A stretch of 64,000 nucleotides of DNA from Siphonodentalium dalli (taxonomy: Eukaryota > Mollusca > Scaphopoda > Gadilida > Siphonodentaliidae), in contig CP136062.1 in assembly GCA_032622095.1 (NCBI GenBank), positions 140,880,351-140,944,350 on the forward strand, given 5' to 3'. The position numbers and the translations under genes were made by a program. Below the pieces are notes generated by a model, which did no database searches, was not told the origin of the DNA, and was given only the letters and a program-made list of their open reading frames with translations. Below are positions 21,634 to 32,620 of this stretch, piece after piece (positions within the stretch are counted from its first letter, which is position 1; every line of letters starts with the position of its first letter).

Positions 21634-21942
21634 TTAAGCGTATTGCATTTACACTTAAGCCTAATTCATTACATTCAAGAGTATAATTCATTTTAAAATG
21701 ATTCATATACACTCACATTGAACTCCCCTCAAGCTGAACTGGATGCAACCACATTTGTAATGTATGGGAGACCTTTTTCATATTTAGTAGCTAACTATAT
21801 CTGGAGTACCCGGCGTTGCTCGGATGAAGAATGCGTATTTTATTAGTGGCGATTTAAGTCATTTAAAATTATTATTAGTCATCTTGGGTAAACAGCACCT
21901 ATGTTGCATGACCCTCCGGATAAAATTACATCTAGCTTTTAA

Positions 21943-22522
21943 AGGGATACTGTACCCAAAATGTTGTTGTTGGTTTCTATAGTCTCCGAGTCGGAGAATA
22001 AGGTAACAATTTTTCCATTATTTGAAACTCTGTTGAGTACGAAGTTGTGTTACGGGTGGCAAATTTACCGGAATGCAAAAATACAAAATAGTCGTTGTCG
22101 AGTAATTTTTGTACAGTTTTCAACCAAATGTATAAAAAAAAAGTTATATTATATGCATTCTAGTCCCATATACTCATTTAAGTTATTGTATCGTCACTAG
22201 TCAGTGAGTGGCTTGAGTTTTCTCCCCGTATCATCATAATGTTTTAAACGACCGCGTGTGCCATCCGTTTACCAATCCATTATCCCTCAATTAATTTGAT
22301 TACGTCTTGTATACGAAAATTCGTAATTTACTTTACGCCATTTTATGGCTCCAGTGATAAATGAAATTTATATCAAATATTAACTTTGATTTTAAGATAG
22401 CCTATTAACCTGAGCGTTTACAGAATACATCTTCGACTCAAATTACTTATGTTTCTATATATTATCGATATTAGATCGTTGTCATCACCGGAAATTTATT
22501 GAAAATGGCGTACAGTACCCCT
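21943..22522 (-). mobile_element. Kolobok-type MITE, copy B (inverted relative to A)
   Basis: TTAA at 21939-21942 and 22523-22526. The sequence is the reverse complement of copy A with scattered differences, so two copies 300 bp apart lie head to head. The insertion splits the tandem-repeat region that resumes at 22530. Confidence 0.75.
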
Positions 22523-22529
22523 TTAAGTT

Positions 22530-23000
22530 GATAATAAACGCTCTTTATTGCTAATTATTAGTGCCTCTTTTTAGTCATTTCAGGTCTACATCGCCTATCC
22601 CGTGACAGTCTATGTGTTATTTTATTTGTGTGCACAAATTTCCCAACATTTCGGCTGGGCTGATAATAAACGCTCTTTATTGCTCATAAAATTTAATAGT
22701 CTCCCTTTAAGTCATATGCGGTCAAATGTGCTTATCCTATGACAATCACCTGGTCAGGTGCACCAATTTTCCTACATATATTCTAAGCTGACAAGAAACG
22801 CTCTTTATTGCTAATATTTGCCTATTAGTCGTCTCTAGTCAACTACATCTATAGTATTATATCTCACGACACGCTATATACGTGTCAATTTATTTCCGTG
22901 TTCAATTTTCATCGACCAGATTGGAACCATTTTGGGTAAATTATTAATTAAATTATTTATTAGTGCCCGTTTAAGACATCTGAGATAAACGGGACATATC
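22530..23000. repeat. Tandem repeat of about 130 bp with AATAAACGCTCTTTATT motif
   Basis: Units start at 22533, 22665 and 22793 (last with a G for T) with 'aataaacgctctttattgct', followed by 'attagt' and 'tttaagtcat' words. Degenerate units continue to about 23000 and also precede copy B (21840). Confidence 0.65.
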
Positions 23001-23245
23001 TAAGATTCCCGAGTCAAATTATATATGTGCACATTTTCAGCTCTGAGGATGGAACCGTTTGGTCGCATCTAGCCAATATATATATCAAACTATAGCTGAA
23101 ACGAGAGCCTCTATTCAGCATCGGAGGGGGCTGCGATCCCTGCACAAAGGAGCCTGCCCCTCTGTGAGGGACCTATGGCCCACTGTGTGCGATTCGCGCA
23201 CATTTTGATCGTTTAAATAGTTTGATTAAAAAAAAATTCAATTAA

Positions 23246-23705
23246 AGGCCCACTTAATTTTCAAGTCGCCGATTGTTTTTGTTTATATATAGTGACTTGA
23301 TATACGGTTTTAATAACAATCTTTGCCATAAAATATGATTAAAATACTATAATTAATCACTATTTGAAACGTATGTGTCTCAGAAGATGCCCACAGATAA
23401 ATAGAAATCACAGAATGACTCCCCCCCCCCCTTTGGATCTCAGAATGTAACAGAATTCAAACTGTTCCAATGGAAGGGAAGAACTCTATCTTTAATATAT
23501 AGATTTACCCCCCTCTGCATTGAAAATATACTGCTTTTTACAGCAATCTGGATGACAAAACGCATTAGCAACTCAACATGTCCTCAGTTTATTACACCGG
23601 ATAAGTTGATAATACAATGTCTTGGAGCTTCCTCCTTCAAATGGAATATAATATGGCATATATTTTATATAATGTAATCTGGGGGTTCGAAAATTAAGTA
23701 GGCCC
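23246..23705. mobile_element. TTAA-flanked MITE, ends AGGCCCACTTAATTTTC
   Basis: TTAA at 23242-23245 and 23706-23709. Inverted ends 'aggcccacttaattttca' and 'gaaaattaagtaggccc'. 460 bp, non-coding, with a poly-C run near 23423. Probably another Kolobok/piggyBac-like non-autonomous family. Confidence 0.6.
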
Positions 23706-23799
23706 TTAAATTTGTATTTAGATTGAGCTATTTGCTCAAATTAACAAACATTTTTATCTATATATTTTAAAAATTTGTTTTTTTTAATAATTTGTTTTA

Positions 23800-23995
23800 A
23801 ATAAACAATTTGAACAACAAACGCCGTTATAACCTCCGCCATGATACCCAGTCGCCACTCCAAATTTGGTTGAAATCGGACAAGCAGTCTGGGAGAAAAA
23901 TGCGGACAAACAGATAGACAGACAGGCAGACGGACAGACAGATCCTACTCTTTTATATATAGAGATATCCTACTCTTTTATAAATAGAGATAATT
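23800..23995 (+). repeat. Interspersed-repeat 3' tail (GACAGACAGA...TTTTATATATAGAGAT)
   Basis: 'ccaaatttggttgaaatcgg', then a run of GACAGACAGG-like tetramers and a duplicated 'tcctactcttttatatatag'. Same type of tail as at 19.73 and 20.75 kb. The matching 'acccggcgttgctcgg' head lies at 21808, so the two may delimit one old element now split by insertions. Confidence 0.5.
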
Positions 23996-24489
23996 ATTAG
24001 TGCCATTTTAAGAATCTGATGGGAACTCGACCTTTCTAATAACGCTCCACTGGTCAAATTACCCCTATATACAAAGTGCCAGCGCCGATGATCCAGTCGT
24101 TTGGTCGTATATAAGCGGACGAACAAACAAACACATTGCGCTTAAAAGTAGGCCTAATCAATTAGATTTAAGCGTATACATTTCAATTACGCCTTCAGAA
24201 GCGAAATACAATACTTTTAAAGCATAAATTAATTATGCTTACGGGTTAATGAATTATATATTTAAGGCTTTAAGCATAAGGTAGATTTTTATTTACCCTT
24301 AAACTCTATTACGCTTAATCTTAATTAAATTAATTATATTACGCTTAAAAGCGTAATTCATTTACGATTGCCCGCAGTAACCTACTTCAGATACCAATAT
24401 GCCTACAAGATAGCTGAAGTACCCAATTAAGTGAATTACGTTTCAGCGCAAGTGTATTTAGCTAATAAATGTGAAAACGGTCTCCCATA

Positions 24490-24966
24490 TGGTTGTGCCA
24501 TTGTAGTACCATGGTATAGTAGTTTTGTACCAGCATGGTGTTTTCATGGGTATAAATAATTATAGATGTTGACGATCATTTATACCATGCAACACCTTTG
24601 GGGAGGCCGTGTCATACCATTGGCGAGCTGTGTTTGCCATCACCACTCACGTTGTGCCGTCATTACTAGAACTACCGTATATTCATAACGTGTCCAGGGT
24701 GTTCCAGTTAGAAAAACTCCCTTTGGGCGTCCTTATTCCATAACCATACTGGAGTTCGAACTGACCGATTTTAGAAGCACCCATATGATCATATCATGCG
24801 CAATTTTCACTTCCGCTTAATTATTTTGACGTTTTCGGGGAGGAATGTTTTGCAATAAGATAGACTTTTAGCAGCAAACCGGACCATGGGTTATTCATCG
24901 ACTTAATTTACCGAGAGTACCAATCATAGATACATTTGAATGATATAAGATCACCTGTCTGGAGAA
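24490..24966 (+). promoter_or_regulatory. 5' flank/leader of the RING E3 ligase gene, with two minimal uORFs
   Basis: No core promoter is recognisable. Two short upstream ATGs precede the main start: ATG at 24886 with a stop at 24904-24906 (six codons) and ATG at 24940 with TAA at 24946-24948 (two codons). The same TAA is in frame with the main ATG at 24967, which is therefore the first possible start of that frame. The uORFs could dampen translation if this stretch is transcribed. Confidence 0.4.
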
Positions 24967-25135
24967 ATGGCTATAGGAGAAATATTAGACCGTGTTTTAG
25001 ATCTGATCTGCAGAATTCCACCATTGGTTGTCATGGACTGCATTCTCAACAAGTCGCTTTTGCATCGTTGGTACCCACCAGAAGAAATACTGACGTGGAG
25101 CGACTACTTTTTATGGCTGGGGATATCTTTTATGT
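24967..25135 (+). CDS. RNF139: RNF139/RNF145 (TRC8)-type E3 ubiquitin ligase, coding exon 1
   Basis: Encodes residues 1-56 plus the first base of codon 57. The start MAIGEILDRVLDLICRIPPL resembles the RNF145 N-terminus (a short charged helix, then '...ALRVPSIMLLD'), followed by a W/Y-rich loop and the start of the first membrane helix (SDYFLWLGISFM). The donor is GTATGT at 25136. Joining to the acceptor at 41166/41167 restores codon 57 as TGT (Cys) and continues the helix as FSVAFALFC, giving near gap-free colinearity with RNF145. The stop at 24946 fixes the ATG. The frame would otherwise run on only 17 codons past the donor. A later donor (CAG|GTCACA at 25177) is in the wrong phase for exon 2. 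Seen: frame, sites, phase. Inferred: splicing. Confidence 0.85.
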
Positions 25136-25372
25136 GTATGTTCACTATTACATACATATCAATTGTCAAATTACAGGTCACAGACAACTAACTGTGACCT
25201 GCGGCGGCTGCGAGTCGTGCGACTGAAAATTGAAAATATATGTCGATGGCCTGTGCACTGTAGTGTAGTGTACAGTAAATACGTATCTGTTATACTTATA
25301 GTGCCATTACTCTGACTCCTATTCCTAGGATGTATTCATGTTCTAATTGTTCGCCAACTGCAGTTTACTTAA

Positions 25373-25862
25373 AGGTACTCAACCCGTAAAGAGGGTCCCC
25401 ATCTCAACAGATTCCAACAACAACAATCCGATCAGAGGGTCCTATATTACTATTTCTTTGGCTTTGGCCAAGTTTGGGGGTAAAAAATATTTGATTCGAG
25501 TCGAGGAACCCATCAAACAAAGCTCCCGAGTTATTAGATATTGATTTTTGAAATTTGTTAATTGCTCGAGATGAGTACTAATAACTGCCGTCAATTTGGT
25601 AACCTGCTCGAGATTTTACGCCAAAACTCTATTCAAACAGACAAGGATGGATAACTCTATAATCAAGTGGTAATAATAACGAAATTTTGACTGTCTTCTG
25701 GGCCAGAAAGAATTCCCGATAATGAAAAATAATAGATTTCTAAAATCGATATCTAACAAATCTGAGCTTTGATGGGTGACTTCCTCGACTCGAATCAAAT
25801 ATTTTTGACCCCCGAAGCCATTGAAATAGTAATTGAGAGGAGTTTTATCGGATTGAGTACCT
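25373..25862. mobile_element. TTAA-flanked MITE (AGGTACTCAAYCCG family), copy 1
   Basis: TTAA at 25369-25372 and 25863-25866. Ends 'aggtactcaacccg' and 'cggattgagtacct'. Inner words 'tttggcttcgggg', 'atttgattcgagtcgagga' and 'ccacttgat' (with variants) recur in copies at 49.53 and 56.47 kb. Kolobok-like by TTAA and AGG start. Non-coding. Confidence 0.75.
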
Positions 25863-26089
25863 TTAAGTCTTTACTTTACGCTAGCCTTTTGTAGTTTACT
25901 TTACCAAGACTGATCCACAAGAATTGGTTCTTGATGAGGAGTTTGAGAACACTGTCATGTTATGTTTCCTTGGTCTGGGTGTTTGAATTGTCACTCTCAT
26001 ATTGTGTCTTCGCTGTCTTGGTGGTCAACTGTTCTCGATTGCACAAGAATGCGGATTCAAATATTACTAATTAGTAATACACGTACCCC

Positions 26090-26157
26090 AAGGCCAGGGT
26101 TTGATAGCCCGGGGGTTAATTACTTTATCTCTTTAGAAAGGGTTCGATCCTACTAAA
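26090..26157 (+). repeat. Possible tRNA-derived SINE head
   Basis: An A-box-like 'gatagcccgggggttaa' (about 26103-26119) and a B-box-like 'gggttcgatcctac' (about 26142) are spaced as in pol III promoters of tRNA genes. No full cloverleaf can be drawn with confidence, so a tRNA gene is not claimed. Confidence 0.3.
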
Positions 26158-26242
26158 CAATGAACACAAACTAACAAGTCAAAATTATTGGAATACAAGG
26201 GTGAAAGTTGGTTTATTACATGCTTGTTTCTATATTGCTGTT

Positions 26243-26317
26243 TCATATTTACAAATCCATATGGAACGTACATTCCATACGCATCTTGTTGACATCAGAT
26301 GGCGTACCGGTACAAGT
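26243..26317 (+). repeat. Left part of host repeat interrupted by two insertions
   Basis: 'atatttacaaat...catacgcat...gttgacatca' aligns with the uninterrupted copy at 50705-50770. The repeat resumes at 28494 after the foldback element and at 29708 after the hAT element. Confidence 0.6.
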
Positions 26318-26325
26318 AAATGACG

Positions 26326-28493
26326 GGGTACAGGACGTTTCGTACCGTGGTCGTTTCGTACTTGGTCGTTTCGTACCATCTGGTCGTTTCGTACCATATT
26401 GTTTGGTCGTTTCGTACCGCATTCTTTGGTCGTTTCGTACCATGTAGAAAATCAATTGGTCGTTTCGTACCGTGTGTTGGAAATGTGGAAAACACGGTAT
26501 TTTATATATATATTTATATTATGTATGTATAATTATTCATGTTTTGGAATGCGGTGAAAGATATTATGAGATTTGCTTATGAGATGTTTTTACAACAAGT
26601 GTTAATACTAATCACGCTGTATAAACAAGAGGTGAGCTCTTACTGATTACCACTAATTACCACCTGGCTTCTTGATCACACCTTTTCGTGAGTTGTTTTT
26701 GTTGGAATCCTATAAGTAACATGAGATCCCCCATCATTTCATCATTCATCTCGCAATCATGTCTGACTTTCTCTCCGATCAGCATTTGCCAGGATGTGAG
26801 ATCACCCGACAGCCAAAATCGGGTGCTCCATCCGAACAAACAACGACACTGAGGGATGGCACAGACGCATCCAATACAAAAACAAGGCAACAAACATCCC
26901 ATATTACATCCTGGTTCCAATGCTCAAGAAGGAATCGGCAACGACAGACATGACAGTAAAGTTGGTTGGTGAACAAAAAAATTAAAAGGTACCAAAGACT
27001 CCAATCAATCAGTTTATTTCTCATAAACCTATACATACATAGGTATGGAGATAATAACAATTTAAATATATACAATATGTACATAAACATGTGAGCTTCC
27101 GGTTGACAAAAGTTGTATACATGGATTATATTACATAACCTTCATCGTTACATAGATGTATAATACTATAACATGTATATGCATATTGTAAATATATATA
27201 AACATATACAACTAAATATATTTATTGTATATGACTACATATACATATTTATAATTATTTTTCCTTTCTACGAATACATTCAGTCGGTTTGAAAGGATCT
27301 TCGTGAATAATTTGCCCAAGCAGCTAAGTATTGTAATCGGTCTGTAATTATTCGGGTCACTTGGGTCTCCCTTATTTTTGAATATAGGAATAATCGTTCC
27401 CAGTACCCATTCTTCAGGAATAAATCCAGTATCTAAAATAACATTAAAGAGTTTGTGATATATCCCCATCATAGCATACGCTGAATTTTTTATATATTCG
27501 TTCAATATTAAGTCATGGCCTGATGATTTATTATTTTTTAAACTGTTTATGGCTTGGGTGATCTCTTCGCATGTGATGGGCATATTAATTTCCGTATTCT
27601 CGTTTTCGTCGAAGTTGTTAGAAATAAATATACTTATGGAGGGGTCGTCTTCGTGTGAGGTGGAGTTAATCATTCGGAAATGGTCAGCGAGAGAATCTAT
27701 GTCAACGCTTCGTTTGGGTCTAAGCTTTCTCCAAAATTCTCTGGGATTACGACGTTTCATTTGGGACATTTCGCGTGATATTAACTCTCGGTGTATTGTA
27801 ATAGCTTTGTCCATCTCTAGTTTGTATGCGCGCGATGTGCGTCTCATTTCAGTTTTTGAGTAATAATCTAGGCGCGATTTATAAAAACGAGTTGCTTTCC
27901 GGTGTGCTTTTCGCGCCGTCCGACATGTTTCATTGAACCATGGCTTGTTTGTCGAAGTTCGTTCAGTCTTAACTTTGCGAGAACGTGTTCCGAGAGCCAC
28001 TTTGGCTGCAGTAACTAATATGTCAGTTATAGCAGTATCGGGAGAACCAGGCGCAACTATTCTGCTTGTGGAGTAACTACGAAAACGGCGGCATCTCCAC
28101 CAGTGGTCTTGTGAAGGCATGTTCAAAACTGTTTGCGCCAACAGTTGCTGTCCTTGCTGTCGAGTCTGCTGATTGTTAATCAAATAACAAATATCATGTC
28201 CCATATTATTGTGTAAAATAATGTTGTTAATGTTAATATGTTATTGTTATTTTAAAATAAAGAATAAAGTATGAAGTTAATACTGTTTTCCCCCATTCCC
28301 AACATGGAACAACACACGGTACGAAACGACCAATTGATTTTCTACATGGTACGAAACGACCAATTGATTTTCTACATGGTACGAAACGACCAAACAATGC
28401 GGTACGAAACGACCAAAAATTATGGTACGAAACGACCAGATGGTACGAAACGTCCAGGTACGAAACGACCATGGTACGAAACGTCTAGAAGCC
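26326..28493. mobile_element. Foldback-type element with GGTCGTTTCGTACC tandem-repeat ends
   Basis: Both ends are arrays of the roughly 16-bp unit TGGTCGTTTCGTACCA in opposite orientation (26332-26480 and 28318-28490). They share order-specific spacers ('catctgg', 'atgtagaaaatcaattgg'). A direct AAATGACG flanks the element (26318-26325 and 28494-28501), and the 50.76-kb copy of the host repeat shows the same site with a single AAATGACG, i.e. empty. Inverted ends built of tandem repeats are the hallmark of foldback elements; an 8-bp duplication also fits hAT-like mobilisation. The 1.8-kb interior carries a LINE reverse-transcriptase fragment on the minus strand. Confidence 0.75.
27212..28204 (-). 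pseudogene. Internal fragment of a non-LTR retrotransposon ORF2 (330-codon open frame)
   Basis: An open frame covering the endonuclease-RT linker and the first RT blocks. Residues about 85-180 give the K/R-rich linker (KPWFNETCRTARKAHRKATRF, REFWRKLRP). About 220-310 give the RT finger region with NSLKNNKSSGHDLI, FIPEEWVLGTIIPIFKNKGD and NNYRPITILSCLGKLFT. The catalytic FADD block and everything after it are missing; the frame runs instead into AT-rich microsatellite. The endonuclease is also missing. Clade is CR1/L2-like by motif style. Loss of the 3' half is unusual for a LINE copy (5' loss is the norm) and fits capture by the surrounding foldback element. The first 60 or so codons may not be LINE-derived. 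Confidence 0.8.
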
Positions 28494-28563
28494 AAATGAC
28501 GTTCGCCTCAACCATGAAACCGGAACTATTAAATAAAAGCATCATCTCACATGACAAAACAAG

Positions 28564-29707
28564 TAGAGGTGCCACGACTATTGATTTTGATAATCGATAA
28601 TCGGTCGTCAATAATCGACTATAATCGATTAATCGTACCTAATATTAATAACATCAGTGGAAGTATACCGTAATATGGCCTATTGCCTGGGTGCCCGTTA
28701 ACTCAATAACTGCACTGTCGCTGGTCATTTGAGACATTGGCTGATGTAATTTTTACGTTAATAAAATGCATCATAAACCACTGTTAATGACTAATGAGCA
28801 CAATGTATTGAATACCAGCACAGTTTTCAGCGATGCTATGGTTATAATATTTGTGAGTTCATTAGAACGAACGTAGCGATTAATTTAAGTTTTAGGAATA
28901 GCCACATAAACAAACAATACAAAAGTAGGAATGAACAATGGACCGCCGGTTGTTCCTAAATAAAGGAATCAAATGTTATGGAAACTATAAGTTTCATCAA
29001 ACTTCCAGAGCGTGGTTAACAATCACAAACGTGTGCCCCACCTGCAAATTGCATGACTCAAAACAATTTAAGTATTTGATAACAGTCCGTTTCATTCAGC
29101 ATTCACCACACGATATACGATAGCCTTTACTAGTAACTTCTAAGTATACATTTGTACTTATACAAACAAAGTACACTTGCAATGCAATTGGGGAGAACAT
29201 CACTGATTAAAATGTCATATATATATTGTTCCCTGGTTTTAGAGAGAATGTCAATCAACATCCCATTGGTCCAATCAATTTCAAGGGCGAGTGCATTCAG
29301 TTCACTGAACACAGTGACAGTCGGCACATTTCAAAGACATATTGCCACCTTTCAAGTATACTATAGATACAACGATGTCGCAATGTGTTCAAATCTGCAG
29401 TGCGGCCAATTTGTAGAATATACAACGATCCGACGAGAAACCATGTCGCATCATCAAATGAACTGCCGACTGTTTGCAACATATATCAGTAGTACTCATG
29501 TTATTGGAATCGCTTTGGTACGCGATCAAAGGATGTTAACACATCGGTTGTAGATAGAACTTTGTAAAATAAACACGGTATTCAAAAATACCCGGCATCT
29601 TCTGACATCCGATATAAATAACACAGATTAATCGACGATGGAAATGGTAATCGATTATCGGCTTTATCAACGGTTCATCGATTATACGATTAATCGTGGC
29701 ACCCCTA
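28564..29707. mobile_element. hAT-like non-autonomous element, 1,144 bp
   Basis: Ends TAGAGGTGCCACGACTA / TAATCGTGGCACCCCTA, with further inverted AATCGAT words inside. Exact 8-bp duplication AAAACAAG (28556-28563, 29708-29715). The copy of the host repeat at 50.83 kb has a single AAAACAAG at the matching place. 8-bp duplication and CAGGGGTGC/TAGGGGTGC-type ends are typical of hAT. Open frames up to 133 codons (29152-29553) have no transposase signature. Confidence 0.85.
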
Positions 29708-29935
29708 AAAACAAGCTCTGTATATGCTTAAATAAACCTTGTAAAACTGTATTTTTTAATGCACAGACTCTAGGACTGGTGACATGTAATAAACACAGAA
29801 CGACACTTGTGTTAGTGGGTTTGTTGATACGGCACTTGTGTCATTGTGGAAGGATCAAGTCGAGGCTGCTCCCCTCATTCTATCCTTCAGCACTAACACT
29901 TGTGCCTTATCAACAAACCCATTAACACACTTCAG
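29708..29935 (+). repeat. Right part of the interrupted host repeat
   Basis: 'agctctgtatatgctt...ctaggactggtgacatgtaat' matches 50.84-50.94 kb. It then carries an inverted pair 'gtgttagtgggtttgttgat' / 'atcaacaaacccattaacac' (29811 and about 29910). Confidence 0.6.
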
Positions 29936-30149
29936 GGATTTTTTTAGGTGTCCTCAGGGTCCGGTAAACGGCCCCATTCCCAATGGGAAAAAGGCACCTT
30001 TATTCCCAATTTTCAACCACCAAATTCCCAATTGCAGGCAGGTATATAATATCATCGGGTTTATTGAATAATTATTAAAGTTTGACAGTTATTATAGTAA
30101 ATACGTCACTCGCTTGAGAGGAATTCCCACAAATAAACATAGCAGGGCG

Positions 30150-30420
30150 AGCCAGGTGTTTACCTCCCCGCATTCATTTGAAAGTAGCCGCATCCGACTT
30201 GTAAGCCAGTATATATTACTTTCGCGCACGTGGTTGCTAGGATTATCTCATTATCAGGGGGACGCACCATGTTCTTCCAGAATACACATCCCCCCGCATT
30301 CCGTTAAAAGTGGACTCATCGGTTTACGATTAAGCCGTGTATCCATGACGTTTGCGCACGTTTTCAGCAGGATTATCTCATTATTAGGGGGGACGCACCA
30401 TGTGGTTACCGGAATACACA
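30150..30420 (+). repeat. Tandem duplication, unit about 135 bp
   Basis: Two units share 'ccccgcattc', 'cgcacgt', 'aggattatctcattat' and 'gggggacgcaccatgt'. Non-coding. Confidence 0.6.
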
Positions 30421-30424
30421 TTTT

Positions 30425-30810
30425 TATGTTTACCCATACCATAGTATGGTAAACAAAGTGTCGTTGCCCGGATTGACCACTCGTCGTCCGTCTGTCTGTC
30501 CGTAGACACTTTACGAGTAATGCGATAACTCAAGCATTTTCTATCCGATCGAAACCAAATTTTGTATATGGGTTTCTCAGCTCAAAATACAGATCAAGTT
30601 CGAATTTGGGTTTGATCCGAGTTTTTGTTACAGAGTTATGGCCCTTTTTCAACTTATAATTCACGCATTCTGCCATAACTCAAACATTTTTTATCTGATT
30701 GGAACCAAATTTGATATGTGAGTTTCACAGCCCAAAATACAGATCGAGTCCGAATATGGGTTTGATCCGATTAATTTTAAAGGAGTTATGACCCTTTTTC
30801 GAGAATCTTT
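30425..30810 (+). repeat. Family R3 degenerate repeat (ACCATAGTATGGT head)
   Basis: 'acccataccatagtatggta' palindrome, then 'accactcgtc.gtctgtctg', then two roughly 180-bp units with 'tgcgataactca', 'gaaccaaattt', 'gggtttctcag', 'aaaatacagatc' and 'agttatggccctttttc'. Also at 40.56 and 58.95 kb. A T20 tract follows at 30809. Confidence 0.7.
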
Positions 30811-30965
30811 TTTTTTTTTTTTTTTTTTTTAGATTTAGCTCCTTGCTAAATTTAGCATATATACAAATATTAAATTTTGTTTGAACTTTAAATAACAATA
30901 AAAAAAAAATTAAATTATAAAAAAAATTTGACACTTTCATTTATTTTAGTTTTATACGATTAATT

Positions 30966-31095
30966 AGGCAGCCCTCGTAATTCAGATTGTTTGGCTTCGG
31001 CAATCTGCTACGGCAACAGTATGCCGTGGCCCAGTTTGCTTCAGCAAATTGCTTTGGCAATGCTGATTGCCGTAGCCAATTATGAAGGCTGATTA
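30966..31095. repeat. Imperfect hairpin repeat (TTGGCTTCGGCAAT)
   Basis: Left 'agccctcgtaattcagattg' faces 'ccaattatgaaggct'. In between are several 'ttgc..cggcaat' mirror words. Possibly a MITE; no target duplication established. Confidence 0.4.
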
Positions 31096-31269
31096 GGTGT
31101 GATATCCTGTTTTGAAAATATGAAGATTTTATTGCAATAGTTTCATGTAATATAATGATATCAATAAATTACCATGAGATCATCCAACATCCAGAGTATA
31201 TGAGAGGATTTTTATAGATGTTGTCATTCCAAGTGAAATCTGTTATGAAATGAGTGATGACATATGATA

Positions 31270-32620
31270 CAGAGCTCTGGTGAGTCAAGCACGATAAACA
31301 ACACTGGTGGCTGGCTGTTTGTTTATTCTAACTGTCAAATTGATTAATGGCAGCACAAGACTGGTGTTTTTCCTATTCTTGAAATTTCATTACAGGGTGA
31401 GATAAGAACCCCCCTCACCTATATAAGTGTCTTCTAAATTCCATTAATTTGCTTCAAAAATAATTAACCTTTTCCAAGGTTTCCATAGACACACGCTATA
31501 ATGTACATGGACTCTTCCTCATATCTCTTAATATCTATTGGGTATCTTTGCACACTATTCACTTCTATCAATTTTGGTATTGACTGATTAATTGATTTTT
31601 GAAAAATATATTAACCCTTCAGACACGTGCTTTCAATTTGAAATTAAAACAACAGCTGATAGCCAATATGATTTATCTATGCAATGGGAAACAGGCAGAT
31701 AAATATACATGACTATTGTAAGTGATGACTTGTTTTGAAAATCAATATGGTAGATGTTAGTATTTCCTGAATTCCAGGAACCTTATTTTCCCATTTGTTC
31801 ACATTTTCATGGTTGATTGAATTTTAGGGGCCACAGAGCACTTAGAAGATTAACATTGAAGGTTGTGGCTTTTATTGCCCAATCTACTTGTAAAACATTG
31901 TAATGTGTGAAACCATTCAAATGAGAGCTAACTTACTTTCTTTTATATGAACGATTTAGTGGTCATAGGGGCCAGCATCCCCATCATATTATGTCTGTAT
32001 AACATTATATAGATAATACTTTTGAATTGTATAAACTACATATATTTTTGAAAACCATACACCCCTGTTATGAAACACTTAATCTTATTTAATACACAGG
32101 TCAGATCTGATTTTATATCTGTCCATGTTTGATAAACAAATAACTAGGGAGAATGGGGGAAGTGGGGGGGGGGGTAATTAAAGTACCATTTAAATACGAG
32201 ATGGAATCCCTTACATATATGTCGTTCTAAGCAATTATAATTTCTCTTTAGAAGTGAATAATCAATTTTGAATATCTGGCATGTCAAAAGTGGCAAAGAT
32301 AGGGATTTATCACTTTTGCTTCCAATGAGTTAACTTAAACTCCTAAACATGTCCTCCAAAATCACTAAACCATTGGATCTCACAGTGAGAGGTCCTTGTG
32401 TGAATAGGGACAGAGTTATGAGATTTAAAACTACTCCTCCCCAACCCAAATACTTTAACCCTTTCTTAAGACAAATTATTTGAGCTTTTGATTTCAAGTT
32501 GGGTACTGATATATGGATTAATTCCTGTGATCATATCTTTGACAAATTATCAGTTATGGCTAGTCGCTATCGCCAAGGTATGGGTTAAACATCTGCCGAT
32601 CGTGATCGGCCTCTCGTTTA
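31270..32620 (+). repeat. 1.3-kb dispersed repeat, copy A
   Basis: Colinear with 61010-62325: 'gataaacaacactg', 'ttaatggcagca', 'ataatgtaca', 'atatattaacccttca', 'ggggccacagagcactta', 'catacacccctgttatgaaa', 'gtgagaggtcctt', 'gctatcgccaaggt' and 'aaacatctgccgatc' appear in the same order in both. Both end at 'ctctcgttt', just after a GCCGATCGTGATCGGC hairpin. No coding capacity. The 3' hairpin hints at a Helitron but the terminus is not canonical. Confidence 0.7.

Larger units (their letters stand above)
20962..24489. mobile_element. Inverted-end element (TATGGGAGRCC), 3.5 kb, with nested MITEs
   Basis: Left end 'tatgggaggcccttttcaca' is mirrored at the right end ('tgaaaacggtctcccata'), and both are flanked by a direct TGGTTG (20956-20961, 24490-24495). 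The interior has many TTAAGCGTAAT-type words near both ends, a second internal copy of the end at about 21757, and three nested TTAA elements. The right boundary lies 477 bp upstream of the first coding exon of the RING E3 gene. The class is not recognised. Confidence 0.5.

Noticed and set aside
25177-25182. Alternative donor CAG|GTCACA for exon 1
   Set aside because: Phase 0 does not match the phase-1 start of exon 2, and it would insert 14 extra residues relative to RNF145.
24940-25226. Long frame overlapping the first coding exon in another phase
   Set aside because: It has no ATG at its 5' end (the only ATG there, at 24940, is followed by a stop after two codons) and no domain; it is a shadow of the true exon frame.
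26090-26157. A true tRNA gene
   Set aside because: A- and B-box-like words are present but acceptor and anticodon stems do not pair convincingly; listed only as a possible SINE head.
29152-29553. 133-codon frame inside the hAT element as a transposase
   Set aside because: No hAT dimerisation or BED motif; low complexity of signal and overlapping frames on the other strand.
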